Positions 7,700 to 16,064 of a DNA stretch of 64,000 nt are shown here, piece after piece (within the stretch, counting starts at the first letter, position 1; each line of letters opens with the position of its first letter). The DNA comes from a virus: IMG/VR virus record IMGVR_UViG_3300042905_002991, positions 19,390 through 83,389 of that record; one strand, given 5' to 3'. Below the pieces are notes generated by a model. That model ran no database searches. It was not told the DNA's origin and worked only from the letters and a program-made list of their open reading frames with translations. The position numbers and the translations under genes were made by a program.

Positions 7700-8577
7700 T
7701 GTTCGTCTCCGATTGTAAATTTAACTCTGCTCAATGCAAAGTGTGCTGCCTTTTCAAAACTTTTTGGAGTTGTAAGCATGTCAGCAAACTTCTTTTTATT
7801 TTCGTCATTTAATGCATCGTGAACCATATGAATGGCTTTTGCTGCACCATGACTGACTTTCATTTTAGATCCATCAGCAAACTTCATATGTTTTGCTGTA
7901 GACTTTGGATTTTCTTGTGAAGCATATGCTGCGACTTGTTCAAGACTTTCCATTAAATTGTCAACTTCAACTTCTTCTGCTGTTACGTTTGGTAATGTAT
8001 CTGTAACACCAGAAGATTTAAATGGAACTGTGAAAACTAATCCAAGTTTGTCATTGCTATAAAGAGCAACTCGACGACCATCTGGGAAAATACGAACGCC
8101 AGTTCTACGCAACACCATCATTTGTGGCGGATAAAATGATTCATCAATTGACATTGTTTCTTGTTCTGTGTCAAGAATCTCATAATGATTGTTCAATTGT
8201 TTTGAAATATTTTGAGCTGCTTTAATACGATTTAAAGTTGCTCTAAATTGATTCATTGGAATCTTATCTGATAAGAATTCTGATGGAACAATAGAACTCA
8301 ACTTCATATAATGTTTACGAGCACTTGGGCTAATTCGATTTAAAACTTGATTTTGTTGCAAGTTTGGATTTTGTGAAGACAATTGCGTATAAAGTTTGTG
8401 ACCTGTTGCTGCAGCTGATGCATTAAGATCTTTCAACCCTAATGCAGACTTTGCTGCCATAACTCTTGACCTAACGCTTCCGTCAGATTTTTGAGTTGCA
8501 GAAACCTTATTCTTCTGTGCTGTCGACGGCTGCATCGCTGCTTCCGTCAACTTCTGTTTCAGATCCTTCAATTTCAT
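7696..8577 (-). CDS. Putative internal head/core protein of unknown function
   Basis: I do not recognise this 293-aa protein as a named family. It lies in the head core cluster between a gp67-like and a gp68-like gene. The N-terminus has LTE|A at residues 10-13, fitting the gp21 cleavage rule and resembling the short propeptides of T4 internal head proteins. A central segment VLRRTGVRIFPDGRRVALYSN looks like a folded beta domain, and the C-terminal 70 residues are helical (HMKFADGSKMKVSHGAAKAI). The ATG at 8577 implies a 71-nt overlap with the upstream gene; a later ATG at 8535 would shorten the overlap but lose the cleavage motif. It is probably packaged or scaffold-associated, by context only. 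Confidence 0.6.
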   Translation of the reverse strand: MKLKDLKQKLTEAAMQPSTAQKNKVSATQKSDGSVRSRVMAAKSALGLKDLNASAAATGHKLYTQLSSQNPNLQQNQVLNRISPSARKHYMKLSSIVPSEFLSDKIPMNQFRATLNRIKAAQNISKQLNNHYEILDTEQETMSIDESFYPPQMMVLRRTGVRIFPDGRRVALYSNDKLGLVFTVPFKSSGVTDTLPNVTAEEVEVDNLMESLEQVAAYASQENPKSTAKHMKFADGSKMKVSHGAAKAIHMVHDALNDENKKKFADMLTTPKSFEKAAHFALSRVKFTIGDEQ

Positions 8578-8746
8578 TCGTTACTTCTTCTTGTCCGAGT
8601 AAATTGGATGCAACTTCAACTTTTTTTACTTCAAGTGCGTCAGTTACTTTGGATGCAATTGCGCTATTGAAAGCATTTACAAATCCTTCTTTATTGCCAG
8701 CAATTGCTGCTGTCACTGCGTCTAATGAATACCCATCATTGCTCAT
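8507..8746 (-). CDS. gp67-like prohead core protein
   Basis: This small acidic protein of 79 aa is close to T4 gp67 (80 aa) and lies in the same place, directly after the portal gene. It has an N-terminal helix (AFNSAIASKVTDALEVKKVE) typical of the cyanophage gp67-like proteins and a strongly acidic C-terminal tail ending VDSTEE. A longer reading from TTG at 8758 runs through the GGAG ribosome site, so I use the ATG at 8746, which has that GGAG 6 nt upstream. It should help shape the prohead core around the portal. Confidence 0.72.
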   Translation of the reverse strand: MSNDGYSLDAVTAAIAGNKEGFVNAFNSAIASKVTDALEVKKVEVASNLLGQEEVTNEIEGSETEVDGSSDAAVDSTEE

Positions 8747-8761
8747 AATTTTCTCCAATTA

Positions 8762-10351
8762 TTATTTAGTAATTTGTGCGTTAAATACAGAATTAATATC
8801 ATTTGCTTGGGCTTGTGCAACTTCTTGACCTTGAGTCATTGGAGTTGGTTGTGCATTTTCGCTTGCTTCAATACCCGCTTGCTCATCTGACAATTCTTTA
8901 TCCATACGCTCAATACCTTCTTCATCGAAATGAAGAACATGCTTCTTGACCCACGCTTTCGAGAAATAAACTCCAACGTATGGATCAATTTGTTGCATAA
9001 GTTGCAATCGAGAAGCCATCAATTCTGCTTCTTTAAGTTCCATAAAGTTATTATCTTTAAGGAAGTCATAGTGAATCTTTTCTTTTAATTCTTGCCATTC
9101 ATCAACAGAACAGATTCCCTTGAGAGCAAGTTGACGTTGCATAAGTTCATCGAATAGTACTGAAAACTTCGCTCTCAATCTATCAATAAACTTACTGAAT
9201 TTTAATTCATCGCGTGTGATTTCTGTTGAACGACCGAGTGTGAATCCTGTTTGTGATTCAAGACGAGAAACTGGAACATTCAATGCTTTGTACAGTTTCT
9301 TTTCAAAATAATTTACATCAGACAACTCACCAAGATTTTGTCCTGCTGGCAACGTTGTAATTTCCGTTGACTTGCCTTCGCCGCGACGCGGAATCCAAAA
9401 GTCTTCCATCATTGACATAAACTTACGATCATCTTTGATTTCGCCTGTGGCAGAATCATAAACAACCTTGTTTCTAAACTTGGTCATAATGTCACGAAGA
9501 TATTGTTCTGATTTAACTTTTGGCATGTTACCAACGTCAATATAGAACACACGACGTTCTGGTGCACGTGACAAACGATAGATCACAACAGCATCCTCAA
9601 CCATTCGGAGCTGGTTGAGGGGCTTTATCGCTTTGTGAAGGTACGATAATACGAGTGATCTTTTTGGATCCATCAATCCAGAATTGACATTTACAATTGC
9701 ATCAGTTGCAATTTTTAATCCTGAATCAGTTGGTGATGTGATCAATGTTTGACCCTGATTCATCGCTTTTTCATTGTAGACGTAAAACTCTTGAACGCCA
9801 GCAGTTACTTCAACTCCTGTGCGTGGATCTTTTTTACGAATAATACTACGAACTTTGCGAATCTTACGTGGGTCAAGATAGAGAATTTCTTGAATGCCAA
9901 GTTTTGGTTGCTTTTCGTCAATCAATACTTGATAGAATAAACGACCATCAATGTACCAATTACGGAAAATATCTGATCCAGAGTTTGAGAAGTCTAACAT
10001 GCGAAGAACATTTTGAAATTCATCGCGAATCATTTCTTTAATATTGTCTGGTTGTTCGAGATCATCTAAAAGAATTGTCACAGATTTACCAGTAACGTCG
10101 TGGACGATTGCTTCATTCACAATATCGTCAATTGCTGATTCCAGTTCTGGCTGCATCGACATTTCACGATAACGAGAGATAAGATCATTTTCGTTTTTGA
10201 AACTGGCTTCTAGATCAAGATATGTGCCAAAATAACCGCCAGAGGTGACAGTAATTGCACCATCGTCGTTTATAGGTGCAGCAACCTGAGGCTGAAGTTC
10301 AACCTCAGGTTTTTTGCGAAGAATTTCGAAGCCGAAAAGATTTATTGCCAT
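8762..10351 (-). CDS. gp20: Portal protein gp20
   Basis: Portal (head-to-tail connector) dodecamer subunit, through which DNA is packaged and ejected. The 529-aa length matches T4 gp20 (524 aa). Characteristic blocks are SRYREMSMQPELESAIDDIV near residue 60, FRNWYIDGRLFYQVLID, LYLDPRKIRKVR, and VIYRLSRAPERRVFYIDVGN followed by PKVKSEQYLRDIMTKFRNK in the stem region. FWIPRRGEGKSTEI is also conserved in this family. It lies between the tube gene and the prohead core genes, the T4 order. It has no late box of its own close upstream. Confidence 0.96.
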   Translation of the reverse strand: MAINLFGFEILRKKPEVELQPQVAAPINDDGAITVTSGGYFGTYLDLEASFKNENDLISRYREMSMQPELESAIDDIVNEAIVHDVTGKSVTILLDDLEQPDNIKEMIRDEFQNVLRMLDFSNSGSDIFRNWYIDGRLFYQVLIDEKQPKLGIQEILYLDPRKIRKVRSIIRKKDPRTGVEVTAGVQEFYVYNEKAMNQGQTLITSPTDSGLKIATDAIVNVNSGLMDPKRSLVLSYLHKAIKPLNQLRMVEDAVVIYRLSRAPERRVFYIDVGNMPKVKSEQYLRDIMTKFRNKVVYDSATGEIKDDRKFMSMMEDFWIPRRGEGKSTEITTLPAGQNLGELSDVNYFEKKLYKALNVPVSRLESQTGFTLGRSTEITRDELKFSKFIDRLRAKFSVLFDELMQRQLALKGICSVDEWQELKEKIHYDFLKDNNFMELKEAELMASRLQLMQQIDPYVGVYFSKAWVKKHVLHFDEEGIERMDKELSDEQAGIEASENAQPTPMTQGQEVAQAQANDINSVFNAQITK

Positions 10352-10383
10352 ATTTTTTTACCCATCATAATAAAAATTAATTG

Positions 10384-10692
10384 TTAACCGAATGGATCAA
10401 CAATTTTTTCACCTTTTGCTCGAGCAATTGCGCCTTTGGCAACACGATTAGCAGCAGCATTTGCAAATGGATTTAGTCCAGATCTTCTAGATGCTACGCC
10501 AGCAGCAGTAACTCTATCTTTCAAAGTGTTGATTGTGCCGCCAATTCTAGAATTCACAGCACCCGTCACTCTAGATGTTGCTGCACTGGTAACACTAGAT
10601 GCTGCTCTTCCAACAAACCCAGTAACTTGTGATGTTACTTGTGCTTTTACAGTACGCTTTACACGACGTACAAGACTCTTAAAGAAACTCAT
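10384..10692 (-). CDS. Small basic protein between gp19 and gp20, unknown function
   Basis: I do not recognise this 102-aa protein. It is basic and rich in Ala, Val, Arg and Ser, with loosely repeated units such as QVTGFVGR, SRVTGAVNSR and KDRVTAAG. It has no cysteine, signal peptide or clear membrane helix. A strong AGGAGG ribosome site precedes the ATG, and the gene is tightly spaced between the tube and portal genes, so it is probably a real late gene. T4 has no gene at this position. A structural or assembly role is only inferred from the neighbours. Confidence 0.6.
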   Translation of the reverse strand: MSFFKSLVRRVKRTVKAQVTSQVTGFVGRAASSVTSAATSRVTGAVNSRIGGTINTLKDRVTAAGVASRRSGLNPFANAAANRVAKGAIARAKGEKIVDPFG

Positions 10693-10704
10693 AGCGACCT
10701 CCTA

Positions 10705-11214
10705 TTAGGTTGCGCTGCTTGCTGAAGTCCAGTACTGGTATGCAAATGTAACTTGGTACTCTTCAATCGTGTCGTTTGCGCCCCAATCCAATTCAATTGG
10801 TGAAATATCAATTGGGAACATTCCTCTAAATTGATATTCTTTAATAATTGCACCAACTTTTGAATATTGAGTCACAAGCGCGTCGAATTGATAACCGTCT
10901 GCTAGAACAGCAGCCAAGTTATCTTCGTGACTGTTAATATCTTGCATCAACAACTCAAGAGCATTGCGAATTGCAAAGTCTTCATCATTGAGGATCGTTA
11001 CAGTCCAATCAGCAAATGTTCTGTTACCAGCATATTTCACATTACGTCCAAAGTATGGAACTTCAACGAGTCCAACTGTTGAACCTGGCAACTGCGCTGC
11101 TTTACACAAGAAGTTAAAGTTTGGTCCTAATCTGTTGATTTGAACCTCAAACAGATTAGGACGTGCGCCATCACCAGTAAATGTAGAAGTAAATTCTGAA
11201 ATATTAAATGGCAT
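10705..11214 (-). CDS. gp19: Tail tube protein gp19
   Basis: Subunit of the inner tail tube through which DNA passes. The 169-aa length matches T4 gp19 (163 aa). Typical segments are the N-terminal GDGARPNLFEVQI, FLCKAAQLPGSTVG, VPYFGRNVKYAGNRTFADWTVTI and the closing EYQVTFAYQYWTSAS. It sits directly downstream of the sheath gene gp18, as in T4. The ribosome site is AGGAGA. A GATAAATA late-type box lies 26 nt upstream, so it may be transcribed separately in excess of the sheath. A second tube-fold protein lies at 3438-3983 and related folds are present in gp48 and gp54. Confidence 0.93.
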   Translation of the reverse strand: MPFNISEFTSTFTGDGARPNLFEVQINRLGPNFNFLCKAAQLPGSTVGLVEVPYFGRNVKYAGNRTFADWTVTILNDEDFAIRNALELLMQDINSHEDNLAAVLADGYQFDALVTQYSKVGAIIKEYQFRGMFPIDISPIELDWGANDTIEEYQVTFAYQYWTSASSAT

Positions 11215-11239
11215 TGTTTATTTCTCCTGAAACTTTATC

Positions 11240-11247
11240 TATTTATC
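11240..11247 (-). promoter_or_regulatory. Late promoter variant GATAAATA (gp19)
   Basis: GATAAATA on the minus strand ends 26 nt before the gp19 ATG, in the gap after gp18. It differs from TATAAATA only in the first base, and its distance to the start codon matches that of the perfect boxes. Confidence 0.5.
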
Positions 11248-11256
11248 TTCGTTAGA

Positions 11257-12966
11257 TTAGGCTCTACCAACGATTTCCTCGAAGGCTACGCCAGTTCTTA
11301 CAGCGACAAAGTTCAACTGGATAAAGTTAATGCTTCTAGCTGGTTTAACGTAGATATCTCCAATAAACTCATTACGGTCAATGACTTCTGGAGTATTGTT
11401 CGTTGTGTCGCAAACCACGCGATAATCAAAGATACCGCGACGACCCTTAACCGTTCTCAAGAATGGCTCAACAAGCGAGACAAACTGTGCTCTTGTAAAT
11501 TCATCATTGAATTCGAAGAGGCTTGAACGTGCAGCGATCGCAATTGCTTTTTCTAGAACAATAAACAAGCGACGAACATTAATACGATCAAAAGCACTTG
11601 GCTTACCAAGCATTGTCTTATCGCCGAAGAGAATCGTTCCTTCTCCTGGGAAACTTACAACTGGGTTGATCGCATTCTTATAAAGAGTGTCGCGTTGTGT
11701 TGAAGTTGGATAGTAAGCAAGTTTTACGATATTCTTGACTTGACCACGAGCAGATCCTGCTGGTGAGAACCATGGGTCACGAACAGCGTCAGTTCTTGCG
11801 CAAATACCACCAATATCACCGTTCAATGGAATCCAACGATAAACATCGTTGTACTTGTCGTATTGATACTTCCAACCACTATCCATCACTGCGTATGAAG
11901 AGCTGACATTTGCAAGAGCATTCTTACGATAATTTACGATATCGTCTGTTGCTGTTGTTGATTGGCAGTTAGCGAGTGTTGGTGAAACGAATGCTACTGC
12001 GTCTTTTCTTGCTTCAGCGACAGTTTGAATTGCGTAGAGAACCGTTGCAGGTGAGTGATCGCCTGTTAGAATTAATGATACATCAATTTCTTCAGGATTC
12101 ACAAACTTAGAATATCCTGTTTGAACGTTTCCAGCAACTGGATAACCATCAGTACCGTTCACAAGAGATATTGTGTGTAGACCAGTAACATTGACTAGAT
12201 CGCTAAATGCTCTGTTGGTTGCACTCTTACCCCATGTTGCTGAAGTGTTTACAGTATCTGGGTGATCTGTCCAGTGGACGTATTTTGATTGACGATAGAT
12301 TACGTCGCGATAGTAGTTTGAGTTACCAACGCTATCCTTGGCATCAGATGCTTTTGATAGGAATGGATAAACTTCAAGAACCGTATTTTGAGTTCCTGTA
12401 AACAATCCATCTTCGTCAACAACGATAACGTGAAGTTCGTCGTTTGAACCACCGACACTTGAAGCGTAAGTAGATGTTCCTGGAGCACTTGAGAAATATG
12501 GAGCATATGCCCAAGCAGAGAATAGTGATGTATTTGTATTTGCCCAAACAGAAATCTTTAGAGAGTTTCCCCTTGCGCCAGCATAACGTGCAGCCCATGC
12601 ACCAACTGTTGCACTGTTTGAGTTGTAGTAGGTGTTGAAGTATGTTTCATCGTTCTTGATGAGAACATTTGAACTTGAGTTCGAAACTGCAGTATTAGTG
12701 TTTATTCCATTAACTGCACGAACTACGCGAAGGTCACTGCCATATGACAAGAAATTTGCAGCTGTATAGAATGAAACTGCTGTATTATTGTCTGGTTTGC
12801 CGAAAAACTCAACCAGTTTGTTTTCGTCGGAAACTGCAATTGCAATTTCGGCTGGACCCCAATTAAAATTACCGCAAAACGCACCAGTCGTTGTTGCAAC
12901 CGCTGGAACGACTGTTGTTAAATCAACTTCAGATGTAACAACACCAGGAGATACTTGAAAAGCCAT
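11257..12966 (-). CDS. gp18: Tail sheath protein gp18
   Basis: Contractile sheath subunit. The 569-aa protein is shorter than T4 gp18 (659 aa). The N-terminus (FQVSPGVVTSEVDLTTVVPA, then GAFCGNFNWGPAEI) and the C-terminus (NVRRLFIVLEKAIAIAARS, EPFLRTVKGRRGIFDYRVVC, YVKPARSINFIQLNFVAVRTG) are unmistakable sheath domains. The middle carries the more variable outer domain. It lies between terminase gp17 and tube gp19, as in T4. Its leader carries an ACTAAATA box and a GGAG ribosome site. Confidence 0.96.
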   Translation of the reverse strand: MAFQVSPGVVTSEVDLTTVVPAVATTTGAFCGNFNWGPAEIAIAVSDENKLVEFFGKPDNNTAVSFYTAANFLSYGSDLRVVRAVNGINTNTAVSNSSSNVLIKNDETYFNTYYNSNSATVGAWAARYAGARGNSLKISVWANTNTSLFSAWAYAPYFSSAPGTSTYASSVGGSNDELHVIVVDEDGLFTGTQNTVLEVYPFLSKASDAKDSVGNSNYYRDVIYRQSKYVHWTDHPDTVNTSATWGKSATNRAFSDLVNVTGLHTISLVNGTDGYPVAGNVQTGYSKFVNPEEIDVSLILTGDHSPATVLYAIQTVAEARKDAVAFVSPTLANCQSTTATDDIVNYRKNALANVSSSYAVMDSGWKYQYDKYNDVYRWIPLNGDIGGICARTDAVRDPWFSPAGSARGQVKNIVKLAYYPTSTQRDTLYKNAINPVVSFPGEGTILFGDKTMLGKPSAFDRINVRRLFIVLEKAIAIAARSSLFEFNDEFTRAQFVSLVEPFLRTVKGRRGIFDYRVVCDTTNNTPEVIDRNEFIGDIYVKPARSINFIQLNFVAVRTGVAFEEIVGRA

Positions 12967-13008
12967 GTTTTATGCTCCTATGAATGGAGAATTAAGAAAT
13001 CTACTGAA

Positions 13009-13016
13009 TATTTAGT
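13009..13016 (-). promoter_or_regulatory. Late promoter variant ACTAAATA (gp18)
   Basis: ACTAAATA on the minus strand lies in the 62-nt gap between genes 17 and 18 and ends 43 nt before the sheath ATG. The same octamer precedes gp13. CTAAATA-type late elements have been described in T4-like cyanophages. Confidence 0.45.
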
Positions 13017-13028
13017 AAAAGGAGGATT

Positions 13029-14663
13029 TTAACGATTTACGACATCCCAAACTGATCCATCTGAGACAAATCTGTTATCACCCTCGTCGACATCAACATG
13101 TCCAGCCAAAAATGTGGGCAGAGACTCCTCTTCGATCTGTTTCATTTGTTCTTCATGAAGTCGAAGTCGTATGTCAGTATTCGTCATGTCAGCAAAAAAT
13201 TGTTGATTCGTCATCCATGAAAAGAGAACAAGAGTCATCACTAAATCGTCATGACTTCCTTCTTCCGATTCAAAACTCGTTCCTTTCGAAATAAAAGTTG
13301 AGAGCTCTGAGATTGTTTCGAAATCTTGAACAATGAGTTTCTCACCCTCAATCAAGTTTTTCATCAATGAGCAACCCAAACGTTTGACAGATTTCGTCGT
13401 TCGAATTCCACGATATGATTTATTTCCATAGCCCCATGTAACTGCAGTTTTCCCCTTTATATCAACGGTCGAAAGAATATTTTCATATTCATAATCTTCG
13501 AATAAAGAATCAACTACCTGCTGCCCATTGTCATTAATTTCAACAAGAACATAAGCCTGATTATAGTAATCGCCCATGCGTTTAATGATTGATGGATACA
13601 CAAGAGGGCTTATATTATTATCTTTATATGTACAAACCTGACGATAAGGAATACTTGTAACATCTATAACACTAAATGCGGAATAGTCCAATCCTTTTCC
13701 GCGAGAGGTGTCTGCAACTATCATATAATTATGCTGAGGGATCGGTGCTTGATAAATCTTAATTCCATTTTCAGTTAGATGTAATGGTTTCACGAACGCA
13801 AGAGATTTAAGTGCAGCGGCTGAAAGTAGAGTTCCTGATGAACCCATAAATTCGCATTCCATTTCCTGAAGAAACTTTTGTTCACCAAGAACGCGACGTT
13901 GTTCATCTGCCCATTGTTGAGTTCTCCCTGGAACTTGACGCCAGTTCGCTTCACAGTGTGTAAATCCATTTTGACCTTCAACGGCTTCGGTCCACATTTT
14001 ATAAAAGTGATTCATGCCATTTGGCGTTGAAGAAATTAAAATCTTCGAAGTCGTACCAGAAGAAATCGTTGGATAAACAGATGTAAAAAATTCTTCGGCA
14101 ATATTACTTGGAACGAATGCAAATTCGTCAAGGTATAGAAGCGAAATAGAAAAACCACGAATTGCGCTAGAGGCAGTTGAATTAGCAATCACACGACATC
14201 CATTTTCAAGTTCAATGTCACCTTTGTTCCAAACCTTCACACCTTGCTGAATCCACATTGGCAATGCTTCATATGCGAGTTTAATGCGAGCAAGAATTTC
14301 TCTTGACGTACTGGCTTTGTTCGCAAGAATCGCAACAGTTTTATCTTGATTGAATAGAATGTACCAAAGGATATAACCTACAATGATCGTCGTCTTACCA
14401 ACCTGACGACCTGCCTTTACAATCACGCGACGATTTTCGTTAATATCAGTAACAACTTGTTTTTGAAACGGATAAAGTTCAATCTGAACGAAACCTTTAT
14501 CAAGTGTAATGATCTTAACATAGTTTTCGATAAAGTATGTTGGATCTTGAGCGCATTTGACGAACTCACGGATTTGATCCTCCGTAAGATTCATCGCCAT
14601 GTTAACTCGCTTCAGCTTGGGATTGCCAAGATAATGCTTCAGTTTAGCCGCTATTTGATTCAT
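13029..14663 (-). CDS. gp17: Large terminase subunit gp17
   Basis: Packaging motor ATPase and headful nuclease. The 544-aa protein has Walker A GRQVGKTT at residues 85-92, Walker B LLYLDE at 175-180 and the coupling motif SSTPNG at 211-216. The C-terminal RNase H-like nuclease begins MIVADTSRGKGLDYSAF (candidate catalytic D318) and contains the late SHDDLVM acidic pair. T4 gp17 is 610 aa; the N-terminal DNA-binding region is shorter here. Its start overlaps the end of gp16 by 20 nt, so the two subunits are probably translationally coupled. Confidence 0.96.
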   Translation of the reverse strand: MNQIAAKLKHYLGNPKLKRVNMAMNLTEDQIREFVKCAQDPTYFIENYVKIITLDKGFVQIELYPFQKQVVTDINENRRVIVKAGRQVGKTTIIVGYILWYILFNQDKTVAILANKASTSREILARIKLAYEALPMWIQQGVKVWNKGDIELENGCRVIANSTASSAIRGFSISLLYLDEFAFVPSNIAEEFFTSVYPTISSGTTSKILISSTPNGMNHFYKMWTEAVEGQNGFTHCEANWRQVPGRTQQWADEQRRVLGEQKFLQEMECEFMGSSGTLLSAAALKSLAFVKPLHLTENGIKIYQAPIPQHNYMIVADTSRGKGLDYSAFSVIDVTSIPYRQVCTYKDNNISPLVYPSIIKRMGDYYNQAYVLVEINDNGQQVVDSLFEDYEYENILSTVDIKGKTAVTWGYGNKSYRGIRTTKSVKRLGCSLMKNLIEGEKLIVQDFETISELSTFISKGTSFESEEGSHDDLVMTLVLFSWMTNQQFFADMTNTDIRLRLHEEQMKQIEEESLPTFLAGHVDVDEGDNRFVSDGSVWDVVNR

Positions 14664-15060
14664 TCTTTAATTGTCGCAATAACTCAGCGGTGCTGCCAAC
14701 GAACACTGCTTTGTCTACATTGATATTAGTTGATGCTGCTGATTCTTTTGGTTGAAGTTCTTGTTGCTGCTTTTGTAGAATCATCAATTTCTCTGTAACG
14801 TCAGAGAGATTTTTGATCATGTTTGCTGCTACTTCATACGCTCTTGGGTGCTGCGATTCTTTCGCCACTTCAAGAATGCCGTCCAAAGCCTCATTACCCT
14901 TTTCGATAAGATTGTAATAATTAGCCCGAGAATAGTCAGCGTCAGGATTATCAGCTGATCTGTCTGGCTCATGAATAGTAACACTTTTATGTTCCTCAGC
15001 TATTACGGGGATATAATCAGTGTTTAAAACTTCAGATAAATTATGATCAATTTTACTCAT
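14644..15060 (-). CDS. gp16: Small terminase subunit gp16
   Basis: Regulator of packaging that recognises phage DNA and stimulates gp17. The 138-aa protein is slightly shorter than T4 gp16 (164 aa). The helical core RANYYNLIEKGNEALDGILE followed by HPRAYEVAANMIKNLSDVTE forms the oligomerisation coiled coil of this family. The C-terminus (FVGSTAELLRQLK) is also conserved. It overlaps gp15 by 4 nt and gp17 by 20 nt. The acidic N-terminus replaces the larger T4 DNA-binding domain. Confidence 0.88.
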   Translation of the reverse strand: MSKIDHNLSEVLNTDYIPVIAEEHKSVTIHEPDRSADNPDADYSRANYYNLIEKGNEALDGILEVAKESQHPRAYEVAANMIKNLSDVTEKLMILQKQQQELQPKESAASTNINVDKAVFVGSTAELLRQLKNESNSG

Positions 15061-16064
15061 GTTATATTTGGTGCATATTGAATAATTTCGTCAAACCCAA
15101 ATGCAGTTTGAGCATTTGCTGTTGTTGGATCTGGAGTAATTTGAAGTTTAAATAGTTGATAATCATTTACTCCAAATGAAGTTAAATTATACGATGCATT
15201 AGAAATTGCACCAGTTATATTTTGACCAACTTTCAAAACTCCTGCAACATCAGAGACAACTAATCTATATGATGTTGGATCCCAAGCATCAACAAATGCA
15301 GTTGAGTTTGCTGCTGATAAACTCTCACCTTGATATACCAACTCACCAATTTTAAATGTTCCAAAGCCAGTGTTCGCAGTATACAGCAAACGCTGAGATT
15401 CTTGAGTATCTGCTGTGACCATATTGTATGTATTTGCAGTAACTTTGCGAATAACATTTGCAGATGTAATTGGACCAAACATATAACCTTTAGCAGTAAA
15501 TGTTAAACTCCATACAAGAACACGTGTTGTTTCTCCGTCTCCAATATCTTCAACGTTGTAATTGATATTTTGAAGAATGAATGGCACATCAACTTTTTGA
15601 TCTGCAAGACCAACCATGTCTAGTGTTAAATTATAATCGGGATTAAAGTATGGAAGAATTTGCTCAACAATTTGCGTTCCATCTTCTGTATTACGAACAT
15701 ATATGTATAAAGTAAATTCAAAATTATATGGTGTTGTTCGTACAATCTTAACTGTTGTGTTTGACTCAGCAGAAAAACTTTCAGAAAATAAATTTCGTTT
15801 TCTACTTGGATCATATGTAATTGCAGTTAGTTCAAAACTCATTCTTGGGAGAGTCATTTGAACTTCTTTTGTTAATTCAGGATCTTGTGTGATGCGTTGA
15901 TAAAACTTTTCTTTTTGGGCATATTGTAGTGGCACAACAATTCTTTCAATCTCAGTTGTGCCTGCTTTATTATAGCGCACCAAACGAATATTATTAAAAA
16001 GTGTGCCGAATGCCACAACCATTTTTCGAGTAATACGATGATAAAAATGAACGTTTGAAAACAT
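15057..16064 (-). CDS. gp15: Tail sheath stabiliser / tail terminator gp15
   Basis: Terminates the tail and joins it to the neck. The N-terminus (NVHFYHRITRKMVVAFGTLF, then NNIRLVRYN) and the segment VPLQYAQKEKFYQRITQDPE are highly characteristic of gp15. The 335-aa protein is longer than T4 gp15 (272 aa); the extra length is in the C-terminal 100 residues, which look beta-rich (FKIGELVYQGES), a strand pattern also found in gp14 and gp53 of this phage. It overlaps gp14 by 1 nt and gp16 by 4 nt. Confidence 0.93.
   Translation of the reverse strand: MFSNVHFYHRITRKMVVAFGTLFNNIRLVRYNKAGTTEIERIVVPLQYAQKEKFYQRITQDPELTKEVQMTLPRMSFELTAITYDPSRKRNLFSESFSAESNTTVKIVRTTPYNFEFTLYIYVRNTEDGTQIVEQILPYFNPDYNLTLDMVGLADQKVDVPFILQNINYNVEDIGDGETTRVLVWSLTFTAKGYMFGPITSANVIRKVTANTYNMVTADTQESQRLLYTANTGFGTFKIGELVYQGESLSAANSTAFVDAWDPTSYRLVVSDVAGVLKVGQNITGAISNASYNLTSFGVNDYQLFKLQITPDPTTANAQTAFGFDEIIQYAPNIT

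Noticed and set aside
8763-8770. ACTAAATA on the minus strand before the gp67-like gene
   Set aside because: It overlaps the portal stop (Thr-Lys-stop) and is only 17 nt from the ATG, shorter than the 24-43 nt seen for the other boxes, so the match is probably forced by coding sequence.
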